Position numbers and translations under genes: made by a program
The notes under the pieces: model-generated
Database searches by the model: none
What the model was told of the DNA's origin: nothing
The model's input: only the letters and a program-made list of their open reading frames with translations
From: Zanthoxylum bungeanum
Taxonomy: Eukaryota > Streptophyta > Magnoliopsida > Sapindales > Rutaceae
DNA: 64,000 nucleotides
Direction of reading: 5' to 3'
Assembly: GCA_019454045.1 (NCBI GenBank)
Contig: SKCR01019530.1
Span: forward strand, 1 to 64,000
In this document: piece after piece, positions 11,798 through 22,598 of the stretch
Position numbering within the stretch: position 1 is the stretch's first letter
Layout: each line of letters opens with the position of its first letter

Positions 11798-13695
11798 TGT
11801 TGGAATTTATGTCCTAGAGCTTCATGTATTGTAAATAGAATTGATTATTGTAATAATAATAAATATATTATTCATTTTATCGAAGTTGTTTGATTTATAT
11901 CGCATATTGTCCAATTGTATTGTTTACCTTGATTACTCTTGTACCTTCAGACTTAGTGTACGTTTGATGCATAAGAGGATTTAAGTCTTAAGTTAGTAAT
12001 CTAAATAGTCCATAGAGAGCAAACAAAGATGGTACTTGTATGATGACCTTGATCCGGGATCGTTCATATAGTGACATGGGAATGAAGACACCTTGTATGA
12101 TGAGATCATATAGGACTGGACTTAGATAAATATAAATTTTTTTTAATATTTGTTAACAGAAGAAATTTATTTTATCTAATAGATGGTCATATATGGATTC
12201 GATCTTAATCCTGAGTGTACTATGAACTCCTGCATGACAGGCTATGTCTTTTGATTTACTATGGTAGGTTGGTGTTGCATTCCTGGCCAATAACTACGTA
12301 TTTTGGGGATATGGTTTAGTGTGTAACTGGGAATATTTTACATAGATAAGGAATTCACTCATTCTTACGAGAAGTAGAAGAATATCTCATTTAAGAGTTG
12401 ATTCGGGACTTGAACAATTTGAGCTCTCAACCTTTCTATTACGAATAGAAAATTTTATATCCATAATTGTTATGAATTAAATTTTCATTATAGAATCAAT
12501 GGTGCTTAAGAGACAAAATATTTAGAAGGGTTTAATGGATTTTTGACCCGGCTCTATTTATGAGATATTCGTGAAGGGCTATATCAATATGTAATGACTA
12601 TATCGATAGACACCAAAGTTGTTCAATTTATTTTATCCATCTACGGTAACGGGAGTTCAACTTTGAGTTTTTAGTGAATAATACGAAGTTAATAATTCGT
12701 AATATTTGATTAAAGAGTTTAATTAATATTTTGGAATTATTGGAGCTCAGAACCGTAGATCCATTTGGTCATCGTGCTAGCTCGATTAACTGTAGCAAGC
12801 CTAATATAAATAGATTGTCTAATAATATTCTGACATTATATTTATATATTATTAATGAGATTAATAATATTTAATGTCACAAATGAAAACTATGTTAAAT
12901 TAGTTTAACTTAATGTTTTCTAAAATTCTTTGATTATGATATAATCAAATCTTGATTACGAGATAATCAAGTTAGTAATAATTATGAGATAATTACTACA
13001 ACATAATTGAAGGTAATTTAATCATTATTAAGAAAGCATATGGCTTGCCATGCTCTCCATCTTATTATATCTATTAGGTGGCATGTATACACCTAATACT
13101 TTTGTCATTAGCTAATCCATTTTTATGCTTTGGTATGGCCTCCATATTTATTTGTTTGTCATTGAAAGAAAGCATTAGATGCTTAATGACAAAGTCTTTG
13201 TCTTTAGCTTATCATTTCTTATGCTTTGGTATGGCATTCACATTTTTGTGTTTGCCATTAGAAGAAAGCATTAGATGCTTAATGACAAGGTTAGTTGGCT
13301 TGTGTAAAAGAATATAATATCTACCATTTCTCTCACTTCTATGGTTAACATTTTGCATTCATTCACACAAGTGTAAATTAGAGAATATAGAGAGAGTTCA
13401 AGTATCCACAAGTGTTGTGAGAGTGTTTGAAATTTCAAAATCCAAATACCATTGTGACATCTTAATTCTCTAAATTGTTTAAAGTTTAATCTTTGTGAGT
13501 GAAGCCCACACTTCGGTTTGCTAGTTTCGAGTCATATTTCGGAAGATCGAGTAGTTGATTCAAGTGTTGGACATAAAATGATTGATTTCGGCTACTACAA
13601 CAAAGGAAGAAGGCAAAGAAAATTTTAAAGATTCTTACCGGAGTCGGTGCCCATACAAACAACTTCTGTCGCGCTAAGGAAAGTCGTTTCCTACA
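11798..13695 (+). repeat. 3' LTR of copia element
   Basis: 1898 bp, pairing with 5592-7576. It lacks the 29-base duplication and a segment of about 46 bases of the 5' LTR. A short stretch near 13033-13060 differs entirely between the two LTRs. It shares the tandem duplication (about 13104-13290) and the quasi-palindromes (12929-13003). The 79-residue open frame at 13078-13317 is this duplication, not a gene. Confidence 0.9.
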
Positions 13696-13700
13696 TGTTA

Positions 13701-14095
13701 ACCACAGATTCAGTGTCTAAAATTAGGAAATCAACAGGGTAGTAGAATTTATCAATTTACAATAAAACATCCCCAACTACTCCTCGTGGTGTTCTGATAG
13801 AGCGATCGACTAACTGTAAAACCACTGATATAGGCTTAATCTCTCCAAGTCCTAGCTGCATATAGATAGAATATAGCATGAGATTAACACTAGCACCTAA
13901 ATCTAATAAAGCTTGATCAAAATCATATGTGCCAATGTGGCAAGCAATAGTGAGACATCCCGGATCTTTGTATTTTGGTAGGGCCCTCTGGTCAATCACT
14001 GCACTTGCTTGTTCTGTTAAGAATTCAGTCTTTTTCACATGATGCTTTCTCTTCATGGTGCATAGATCCTTCAAAACCTCCGCATTTGTGAGAAC
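13701..14095 (-). pseudogene. Athila-like aspartic protease
   Basis: Minus-strand frame 13757-14074: ALPKYKDPGCLTIACHIG, then the active-site DLGASVNLM (about 13880-13905) and LQLVDRSIRTPRG. Athila proteases share the LxKDPGxFTIPC...DLGASINLMP...LADRS order, so the match is clear. The domain runs on, frameshifted, to 13701, where the copia element interrupts it; it resumes at 5591. Upstream residues (MKRKHHVKKTEFLTEQASA) are the expected linker from gag. Confidence 0.8.
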
Positions 14096-15079
14096 CTATT
14101 TGATCACATGTAACAGAGGAAAGTTAATCTTTACTTGTTTTAAATGTTCTAGAATCTCCCCATTAAGGTCTGTGGCTCTCGCAATAGGCCTAAGAGCTTA
14201 AGGGGAAGGTGCTCTAACCGGGTTATGTGGCACTTATTCTTAATAAGGAATATTGGTACTAATATCTTTGTGGTCACCTATAATGTTGGAGGTGTCCTGC
14301 AAGTCTACCTCCTTACCACTTCTAGTGATTATGGCATTAACACCTTTTACATTGGATGTTTCATGATCAGCCTGTACCATGTGTTACCCTTGAGGATTTG
14401 GTTGAGTCTGAGATAGAAACTTTCTTTGTTCTTTCACACTCATGACATTAGTCAACTTAGAGACTTGACTCTTTATCTCCTTATTGTCTTCAACCACCTG
14501 AGCTATCAGTGACTCAAACCTTTAATTAGTTTTACTCTGGACCTCTATAAATGCATGCATAGTGTCCTCTAAAGAATTTCTAGAAATGGTATATGTATGA
14601 TACTGGGGGCACTATAACTTCTAGGCTGTGATGTTTGAGTGGGCTATTGAGACTCATGTTTCCAACTAAAATTTGTGTGGTTCTGCCAACCAGGATTATA
14701 AGTATCTGAATACGGTGTATAAGGTTTCTTGTACATCCATAAGGTATTGTATTGTTCCTCATATTTCCCTCATCTCACTATATACAGGACACTCTTGGGC
14801 TAGATAGTCAATCCTCTTACACGCAACACATACCCTTTGAAGTTCTAACTGGGCTACCGCATGCATAGTCTTGCTATCTTTGGCTTTTAAGGCTCATATC
14901 TCTCTGGTTAATAGCTCAACATGTGTTCTAAGACTATCATCTTCCCTAAAGTGGTGTATGCCTCCGCTAGATGGAGTGGAACATGTCCTATCAGTGTTAT
15001 CCAAGGCATTAGGTCCAGTCCAAGTGTGGGATTTTTCGGCTAGGTTGTTTAAGTACTCTTATGCCTCATTAGGGTCCTT
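14096..15079 (-). other. Gag-to-protease spacer of Athila-like element
   Basis: About 1 kb between the gag and protease remnants. It should encode the C-terminal gag portion and linker of an Athila-type polyprotein, but the minus-strand reading is broken by stops and no domain is clear. A possible zinc-knuckle vestige lies near 14800-14840. The plus-strand frames here are shadows. Confidence 0.45.
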
Positions 15080-15780
15080 TCATATAAACTCACCATTGCA
15101 CATTGTCTCAATGAATTGCCACTCCCTAGGAGTTAGATCGTCATAAAAGTAACTCACTAAGCGCCAACTCTCATACCCATGGTAAGAACAACTAGCTAAC
15201 ATCTCCTTAAACCTCTCCCAAGTTTGATAGAGGGTTTCACAGTCTTTCTGGGAGAAAGTTGAGATCTGTCTTTTCAAAGCATTAGTCTTATGGTGTGGGA
15301 AGTATTTATTGAAAAATACATGTGTCATCTCACCCCATGATCCTATTGAACGAGGTCTTAAGAGAACAACTAGCTTTTAGCTCTATCCGTAAGGACAAAA
15401 GGGAAGAACTTAAGTCTAATTGTGTCTGTAGTCCCGAATCGGTCATGAAAGATTACTACAACCTCTTCAAATTCCCTAATGTTCATATAAGGGTTCTCAT
15501 TCTCCAAACCATGAAAGGTTGGGAGATAATTTATCATTCCAGTTTTAAAGTCTATATATGGTGCATTATGGGGGAAACATTATGCATGATGGTGTAGCTG
15601 TGCGAGTGAGGTGGAGGTACTCCTCAAGAGACCTAAATGTGGCCTTTCGTAATCACTCATGGTATGTGTGCTAGATGTAGATGGTGTAGCATAAAGATTG
15701 TCAAAAAGGCTTTATGAATCTGAATCGTCTTCTTTAGTTCTAATAAATTTACCAAACTGATCCCTAAGTCTAGGCATGCA
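15080..15780 (-). pseudogene. gag: Athila-like gag
   Basis: On the minus strand from about 15780: a start region with TPSTSSTHTMSDYERP, then NYLPTFHGLENENPYMNIREFEE (near 15460-15540), the hallmark opening of Athila gag. Stops and shifts follow around 15345-15400. The retrotransposon gag core is open at 15080-15328: FFNKYFPHHKTNALKRQIS, then ETLYQTWERFKEMLASC, which matches the family FFPxxRxxxxRxxIxxFxQxxxExLYExWERFKxLLxxCPHH pattern. Capsid-forming in active relatives; here non-functional. It follows the PBS by about 150 bases. Confidence 0.8.
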
Positions 15781-15929
15781 CTCAAACAAAAATAATACGA
15801 GAAACAGAGATAAAAGAATAAAACTAAAGATAAAAACTAAAACTAAAACTAAAATAAATTAAATAAATAAATTATAAACAAACTTTGTTGTTGACCAAGC
15901 AAACCTGCTTCTTTAGATTGTAAACTGTC

Positions 15930-15947
15930 TCCCCAGCAACGGCGCCA
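15930..15947 (-). other. PBS of Athila-like element (tRNA-Asp)
   Basis: Minus strand TGGCGCCGTTGCTGGGGA, one mismatch to the 3' end of plant tRNA-Asp(GUC), five bases after the LTR end. tRNA-Asp priming is usual for Athila-type elements. Confidence 0.85.
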
Positions 15948-15952
15948 AAATT

Positions 15953-17094
15953 TGATTACGCTCAAAAAGTACTTGCGATTATCGCAGTATAGTTGGGGTG
16001 TCGACTCCTCAGATAGATGGTTATAAGGAACTAATTCACTTAAACAAATGTCAGCAATAACGTAATTAAAAAGAATAATTGAATTGGTAATGTAAATTAA
16101 AGATTACGAAAAACACTTAAAAGTTATCAGTATAGAGAAGCAGCAAAGTATTGGGAATCTCTCTTGTATCAAATCCTTATATTCAGTAATTGATTCCTTT
16201 TACTACTCAATTGAAGGTTTCACATCCCAAACCAATAATCATAAGATATTTCAATAAAAAAACATATTAAATTCTAAGGTAATCGATGAATTATTTTCTC
16301 TATGTTAACAACACACTATGTTATCGTTATGACCTATCTAACGTCAATAATATACCCACAGACAAAACTGCAGCAGAAGATTAACTCATAAAATAACATA
16401 ACCAGTCATAATTAGGTTTTCCAATCACACATAGAAGAAGCATGACTATTCATATATGAAAATTGGTAAAACATAATCTCTGGGTTCATAATCAAAAGAT
16501 AATAAAGAATAACAAATCATGAATTATATTAAACGTTGAAGATTATTCAGGAATCAAAAACATGAATATAAGAGCTTAATTACAAGAGTTCATCTTTAGC
16601 TTTACCTAGGAGATTAGTTCTCCATATAATAAAAAGACATAGCCTGGAGAGGTTGCTGAAGCATCCTCGTTCTTCTATCTCAAATATGTGATTTAATCAC
16701 TTTGTTGTGTGTTTTCTCTCCTCCTTTTTGGGTCTTGGATGAGCTTGGGTATATATAGGGAAGTCCTGGAATCCATTTGCACATAAAACACGACCAAATT
16801 AAGTTTCTAGGATCTGATGGGGCGCCGCAGCACCGGAAAGTGGCGTTGCGGCGTCCAACTCTCGACCATTATGTATGTAAATTTTCTAAGGTCTAGAATA
16901 ATGCTTTCTTCGTTTCTGCTTTTCCCGCATGCTTCCGATGCATTCGTAAGGTCCCGAAACATATACAATTGCTCCAATCTTCATATTTCATTTCTTCCTA
17001 ATAACAAGACATAAAATAAACTATAATTAAGATCAAATACTTAATAATCAAGCCGAATTAGTGATGTTCAAAGTACATTTTCATGCACTTATCA
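15953..17094 (-). repeat. 5' LTR of Athila-like element
   Basis: 1142 bp, TGATAAGTGCATG at the minus-strand start and GTAATCA at the end. It aligns with 2590-3765; the CpG-rich repeat block is partly deleted (one unit shorter near 16885). A TATATATA box lies on the minus strand near 16751-16758. Confidence 0.88.
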
Positions 17095-18539
17095 AGATCT
17101 TATTCAAATTCCCCTCTCCTGAGTGATAGATTCCAAACATGCATCGTCTCAATTTGTGGCCAACAAACAAAAAGCATTAAAAGCAATGGAATATAAATAA
17201 ACAGATTCAAAATTTTATAACAATTAAATTGGCAATCAACACATAGGTTCAAACATAAGTTACATCATTCTCTAGAACAATATAGTTAGTTCCTGACTAA
17301 ATATAAATACAAATGAAAGTATGGTCATGAATCTAATAGAAATCATTAGAGTTTAAAGATAGAAACTAGAAGATTAAACCCGAATCGAATCCCTTTGCAT
17401 TCGGAAATCACCGCCTTCGTCTCCACTTGTCGCTCTTCAATCTTCCTCTTTGGTTCTCTCTAAAATATATTTTTAGAACTCTTTTGTTGTGTATTATTCT
17501 CCCCTCTAGGGTTTTGGATGAGTTTATGTATTTATAGGGAAGTCCTGAAGTCCTTGTACATGTAAAATACTACTTTATTAAGATTATGGGCTTCTGTCGC
17601 AGTGTCGCAGCGCCAGAATTGGCGTCGCGACACCAATCTCTCGAGAAATTCTATGTTGGAATCCTAAAGGGGTGCCGCGACGCCAAAAGTTGCGGCGCAA
17701 CACCACCTTATTTTTCAGGATAAGTGTTTTCTGCATTTTCTGCTTTCCTGGGTGTTTCCGTTGAGCCCGTAAGGTCCAAAAATAAGTCCAATTACTCGAA
17801 GATCCATGTTCTAATACTTCCTATCAATCAAACATAAAACAAACTATAAAATACATTAAATGACATGAAACCTAACAAAATCGTAAGATAAGAATGTCTG
17901 AATAAGTGGGTATAAATCACACTTATCAGGTATACAGGCCGGGTATGGGTATAAAATTCTCTAACTCGTACCCGCTCAATAAACCCATTTGACTTTGGCT
18001 TTTTAATTATTATTTTTTTATTCAAAAAAATTAATTACTTATTAAATAAAAAAATAGGAAAAATATAATTTATTTGTTCAATTAATATAATATTTTTTCT
18101 TTGTTTTGAAGATGAGATTTCTATTTATATTAATTAATTCATTTCATTTTGTTTTAATGATGAGATTTCTACAACAATAGTATTTATTTGGTAACTTATG
18201 TATTTTCCTTCTTTATTTAAGTACTAAAGTAAATTTAAACTTATAGTTCTTAATTTAGTATTTTAATTTCATATCTATTTGTTCCAATAAATTTTTAATT
18301 GATTTTTTTTTAAAAAAAAAAAACATAAAGATAAAAAAAATAATAATTAGTTAATAAATGGGGATATGGGATGGGGATGGGTATACCTTTTTCTATATGG
18401 GGAATCCTCGACCTATACCCGCACAAGTGAAAGGTCGGGATCGGGGATATTATATATCACACGGGTACGGGTACGGTTATGGATACGGGTATTGACATCC
18501 CCATCTTATACCCGACCCATTGTCATCCATACCCACAAT

Positions 18540-18950
18540 CATCATTAGCCTTCTAGACGTTTATCCTCTCAACTATGGCATACTTCACATGACTTCAATA
18601 CAGGTCGGCTTGTGATCTCATCTTCGTTCCTCCGATCGGAAGACTGATGTATATGGTACTATAAAAGCTTTTCTTTAGCGGTCTCAAGTAGGTCGGGTTT
18701 CATTGACGAAGGCCTCTTGGGTTGGGTTTCAATAAACTCTTAGAAAACCTCAAATCAACACCCTTCATATGGTCGAATCGGTATCATTACTTACTTCATC
18801 TTTCACAATGCTCCTACTCTCGGGAGGACTCATTTGTATCCCTAGGTTAAGTCTCTCTATCAAACCCCATCTCCTTTTGGATTTTTGGCATCCACTCTTA
18901 GCTAAATACAAATCTCCCCTCCTCGGTATTTGAATATTTTTCAGGATAAA
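18540..18950 (-). repeat. Probable outer part of the Tat-type LTR
   Basis: The hAT TSD at 18532-18539 rejoins sequence to 1960, so this stretch should be the U3 part of the LTR that begins at 1306. No second copy exists in the window to define its end; a CA near 18943 is only a candidate. No genes. Confidence 0.3.
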
Positions 18951-19788
18951 AGACCACCATCAATAAAATCTATTAAGTGGACCATATTTCATCGAAGTTG
19001 AGATATCAAATGAGGACCACGGAAGTTTTAAAAATTGTTCAAATAATTCATTTTTTTCCACTTAAGCCAGAATATCAAAGTTTTGAAGAAATTAAGATAT
19101 GATTGTATTTGGTTTTGATATGCTCTTAAATGCTTACTAATACATAATCTAAACAATAAGATTTTAAGATTTGAAAATAATATATCACCTGAATTAGTCT
19201 TCATGTATTCTTCAATCTTTGATTTTTTTGGGAAATATTTCTTGATATCTTCAATTTTTCTTCACTTGAAAATATATTCAATGGCTTGCAAAATAAATAA
19301 ATCGCTGATAAAAAATTCCTTCATATATAGGTTTTGTTATTATCAAAATTAATATTAATTTGCCGTTTAGTTCAACACATAATTAGAGAGAAATTTGTAA
19401 TAAAAAAAAAGGGGTAATATTAGACTGGCCTTATAAAATAAATGAAGTCGTAACAGAGTAGCCCTTCAATTGACAAATACATAAGACCTCATCAAAATTC
19501 ATTTCACTTCCTTCAATCGATTGTGAGAGAAAAAATTGGAGCTGAATTCAAGAGTAATTAAGTGGCATTGATAGGTAGCCGGAGTTTGAGAGGATATCGA
19601 TGGGATAATTGCTGTGTTTGCAGAATTTTTTGGTTATTTGTTTTGTGGGGATGTAGTTGTGCTTTGAAGAGACAGAAAGTTTGTTATGGTTTTGGCGGGA
19701 AAGATATAACACGTGGCAGCTTGGATCTTTATAAAATTAGTTAAGAGGTTAGTTTATTGGGTTATTTATATTTTACTTCTCAATTTAT
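18951..19788. other. Unassigned AT-rich DNA
   Basis: No domain, LTR pair or inverted repeat recognised. The longest frame (60 residues, 19562-19744, plus) shows no family motif. Likely old transposon or intergenic sequence. Confidence 0.3.
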
Positions 19789-22292
19789 TATAACACCCCG
19801 GTAATCCTGACGACTACTAAGTTATGGAAGACATAATACATGATATAAATCATGTTCAAGTATATATGTGCTTGAGGAATTACTTTTCGGACCTTCGATA
19901 AATTTCACACAGTTCTGATACGGAATTCATTCCAAGATTAAATCCGGACAGCTCATGGTATTTATGCCATAACCTTTACATACAATCTCTGATTTTTATG
20001 AACTTTATATTTTTAGAAATCTAAGACCGAGACCTACAACTTCTGCGTTGAATATTTTTCTAAATCTGAATCAGAAACAGGTCAATAATATAGTTCTATA
20101 TTCGGAGGAATAATACCCGTGGACCCATATAGAGAATTCTCAAAATCTCTCAGTTCTGATTTGTTTCATTAAAAATTATAAAAATTAGCCAAATCATCCC
20201 CTATTATAAATAAGGAGTAATATTCCCTCATCTCTAGAATTTAAAGGAGGGAGAAAACGTGAAGAGAAAGAATATATAAGAGAAAATGAAGAAGAGCCAT
20301 TTTCCCACCAAATTTTTCAGGTGAAGCAATTAAAAATCACGCCACAACAAGTTAGGAAGAAGAATATCAAGCTTAGAAGACTTGATGGGTAAAGGAAAGC
20401 AAGTGAATGGAGGTAAGGAAATTTTGACCCAAAACTTAGGTTATGGAATTTTGATGATATAATGCTTTATTAGTGTTTTTAATATGATAGTAATTGCATT
20501 GAGGTGGATAGTAAACTAAGAAATCTATTCTATTAAAGGATGCTCAAGAATTAGGAAATTTTAGATAATAAGTTTAAGTTAAAAATTATGAGATTAAAAG
20601 GTTGTTGTGATGATGATATATTGGGATAAGAAGTGTGAATGTTGAAGTTTAAAGAGTTGCTTGTATAAAGGTTTTAGTGTGGGAGTGTGGGAAGTGCATT
20701 TGGGCAAACTAGACATGGAAGAATTGATGTTGGGGCCTGGAAGCAGGCAATCGTCGCGACGCAAACTGGATAGCTTTATGACGCGTAACAATGAGAAGAC
20801 CTATGCTTCAACTCTGATCATGTGAGCGTCGCGACGTGAAACATAGCATGCTCTCTGTCTGATTCTGTTTACATGGGTGTCGCGACACGCCAGACCTGGC
20901 GACGCGACGCGAGGCAAAAATTACTTCATTTCATATCAAATTTTGTAAATGTTAGAGGTCACCCTAAGGGTTTTGTATCAATACATATACACACACCTTT
21001 TGACAAGTCGCAAGTATAATATGTCATGTGATATTTATAAACGTGTTGAATTGAGAAATTTAGTTTAATTCTGAAACATGATTCACACATTATATTCTAA
21101 TGGAATTCTCGATATAGAACATCGCAGAAACCGCAATAATCTTCGACGAAACAAAGGAATACCAACCAATCCTAAATTCTGTGAGTGGACACTCTCTTTC
21201 TAAGTTGGCTTTTCATTTATATTGTTATAAGTAAAGACTTATTTTTATGCACATAGGGCATTAGCATATTTTATTACAGTTATTTCATGAAAGAGAATGT
21301 TTTAAGAAGTATGATTTTAAAAGCACGATTTTATGATTTTTGGAGGCATGGGGGAAAAACCCACCTCAGGCTGTAACTTATGGAATTAATGGATAACATG
21401 TGCACATGTAGAGCAGGACTGGGGGACGACGATACATAACGCTTCCGGATCCTATATTCAGGGATAGGAGGACGGCGATACGTAACGCCCATAAACCCTA
21501 GTTTCAGGGTTCGGTAGTAGCATGGATCAGCACTCTTTGCTCTAGTTCAGTGGTTTGGGGGACGGTGATACGTAATGCCCCCATGCGTCAGGTTTTCAAA
21601 GACAGATTTTTCAGAGATAGATTTTCAAAAATAAGATTTCCAGATATGTGATTTCCAAGAAAGATAAGTTTGATTAAAGATTTTTTAAGAAACTATTTTA
21701 TGAGGATTCTAGAGTTTTATAAAAAAATTTACAAAAAAATTTCAGAAAAAGAAATTTGAAAGAGCTTTTAGAAAGGATCAGTTTTCCAGAAATATTTTCG
21801 ATTATATAAAATGAATATTATATAAGTATTTCAGTTTAAAAACCGTCCCTCACTAGGTCGTTCAAATGCTCTACAAACCCCCCCCCCCCACTTCCAGTGT
21901 TTTTTTTGGTTTTGTATTACTCGAAGGACGAGCTCGAGAGGATGGATATTAATGGCAGTCAGAGGGTTTGAGTCCACCAGGTCAAATAAGAGACACAGTT
22001 CAGTAAGAGTCAGATTAAGTCATGTATCATGTACATTGCATAGTAGAGAGTATGTATGTAAAATATTAAGGAGTCATGAATAAGAGTCGTAAAAGATTAG
22101 TACATTTGAGTATACAGTTATCAATATTAAAGTACAATGTTTTATTATTGTTGTTGTTTTTGGCAATGGTCTCATGTATGAGTTTACATTTGAGTTAAAA
22201 TTATAGTAAGGATCACAGTCAGATAGCCAGAGGCTCAAAGGGATAGTACGGCCTATTCTCTACCGGTAGCATCCCCGGAATGGGATGTTACA
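19789..22292 (+). repeat. Tekay-like Ty3/gypsy solo LTR, 2.5 kb
   Basis: Starts TATAACACCCCGG (a TGTAACACCCC start with one change) and ends GGGATGTTACA, flanked by a perfect TSD TTTAT (19784-19788 and 22293-22297). No PBS, PPT or coding sequence lies inside, so it is one LTR left after recombination. Plus orientation is suggested by TATAAATA at 20205-20212 and a good splice donor at 20411-20418. It carries a CpG-rich block with GTCGCGAC motifs (20753-20915), three copies of a GG(A/G)CG(A/G)(C/T)GATACGTAA-type repeat (about 21420-21590) and a run of ten C (21880). Very long LTRs with TGTAACACC ends are typical of Tekay/Del chromoviruses. Confidence 0.75.
20205..20212 (+). promoter_or_regulatory. 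TATA box in Tekay-like solo LTR
   Basis: TATAAATA followed by a purine-rich leader and, about 200 bases on, AG|GTAAGG at 20411-20418, which resembles a plant 5' splice site. Together they suggest the LTR could start a spliced transcript. Confidence 0.4.
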
Positions 22293-22297
22293 TTTAT

Positions 22298-22598
22298 GGT
22301 AAGATAAGAATCGGGTATTATGAATTTTAAAGTAAAATTATTATAAAATAATATTTAATTTAATATTTTCTGTCAAAATCTTAATAGACCATTATAGTTG
22401 AACACTAAAGTCAACTAACAATAAAATATTAAAATATTAGATTTTGAACAATTTTAGTAATAAAATACTAATTTATTAAAAGTTTAATAGTAAATTTTAC
22501 CACAAGTTCAGTAGTAAATTGTAATATATCAAAATTTATATACATATTATTATTTTGTCTTAAATTTAATAGTAAAATATAATTTATAAGAGAGATTA
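22298..22598. other. AT-rich spacer
   Basis: Very AT-rich, with several AATTTAATAGTAAA-like repeats (for example near 22476-22500 and 22565-22580). No gene or element end seen apart from its neighbours. Confidence 0.4.

Larger units (their letters stand above)
5592..13695 (+). mobile_element. Ty1/copia element with decayed gag-pol
   Basis: Full-length copia element on the plus strand, 8.1 kb, with perfect TSD TGTTA (5587-5591 and 13696-13700). 5' LTR 5592-7576, PBS, gag, protease, integrase, RT, RNase H, PPT, 3' LTR 11798-13695. Domain order (integrase before RT) is that of Ty1/copia. All domains are present but gag and pol carry a frameshift and many stops, mostly TAG, TGA or TAA at places where relatives have CAG, TGG, GAG or CAA, the pattern expected from C-to-T decay. 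It inserted in the protease region of the Athila-like element, in opposite orientation. Confidence 0.92.
2590..17094 (-). mobile_element. Athila-like Ty3/gypsy element, gag-protease only
   Basis: Complete element on the minus strand, bounded by a perfect TSD AGATC (2585-2589 and 17095-17099). 5' LTR 15953-17094, PBS complementary to tRNA-Asp with one mismatch, gag, protease, a short linker, a 3' non-coding region and PPT, 3' LTR 2590-3765. Without the copia insertion at 5592-13695 it is about 6.4 kb, against 10-12 kb for full Athila elements. RT, RNase H and integrase are absent, so it must have moved with enzymes from a relative. Gag and protease carry stops and frameshifts. The Athila label rests on the gag and protease motifs and the tRNA-Asp PBS. 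Confidence 0.8.
2096..17928 (-). repeat. Athila-type solo LTR, split by a related element
   Basis: Two pieces, 2096-2589 and 17100-17928, join into one LTR of about 1.3 kb that on the minus strand starts TGATAAGTG and ends ATATCA. Its layout parallels the LTR of the Athila-like element inside it: the same TGATAAGTG start, a CpG-rich block of GTCGCGAC-like motifs (17590-17700), then a TATAAATA box on the minus strand near 17533-17540. No internal domain or second LTR is seen, hence solo LTR. GGTAT flanks it at 2086-2090 and 17929-17933, but on the left five bases (TTTTG) separate it from the canonical end, so the TSD is uncertain. Confidence 0.55.
1961..18531. mobile_element. Non-autonomous hAT element, split by nested retrotransposons
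   Basis: The left end starts TAAGGATGATAA and the right end, read on the other strand, starts TATGGATGACAA, so the terminal inverted repeats match imperfectly and have the GGATG(A/T)CAA form of plant hAT elements. The flanks are CCCATAAT (1953-1960) and CCCACAAT (18532-18539), an 8-bp TSD with one mismatch; 8 bp is the hAT length. Own sequence is only 1961-2095 and 17929-18531 (roughly 0.73 kb), rich in GGGTA/GGGTAC runs with an AT-rich centre and no transposase, so it depended on a partner. The rest of the interval is later insertions. Confidence 0.6.

Noticed and set aside
13078..13317. 79-residue repetitive frame
   Set aside because: Product of the 93-base tandem duplication in the copia LTR.
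2086..17933. GGTAT as a firm TSD of the Athila-type solo LTR
   Set aside because: The left copy is five bases away from the canonical LTR end and GGTAT is common in the surrounding hAT sequence, so chance is possible.
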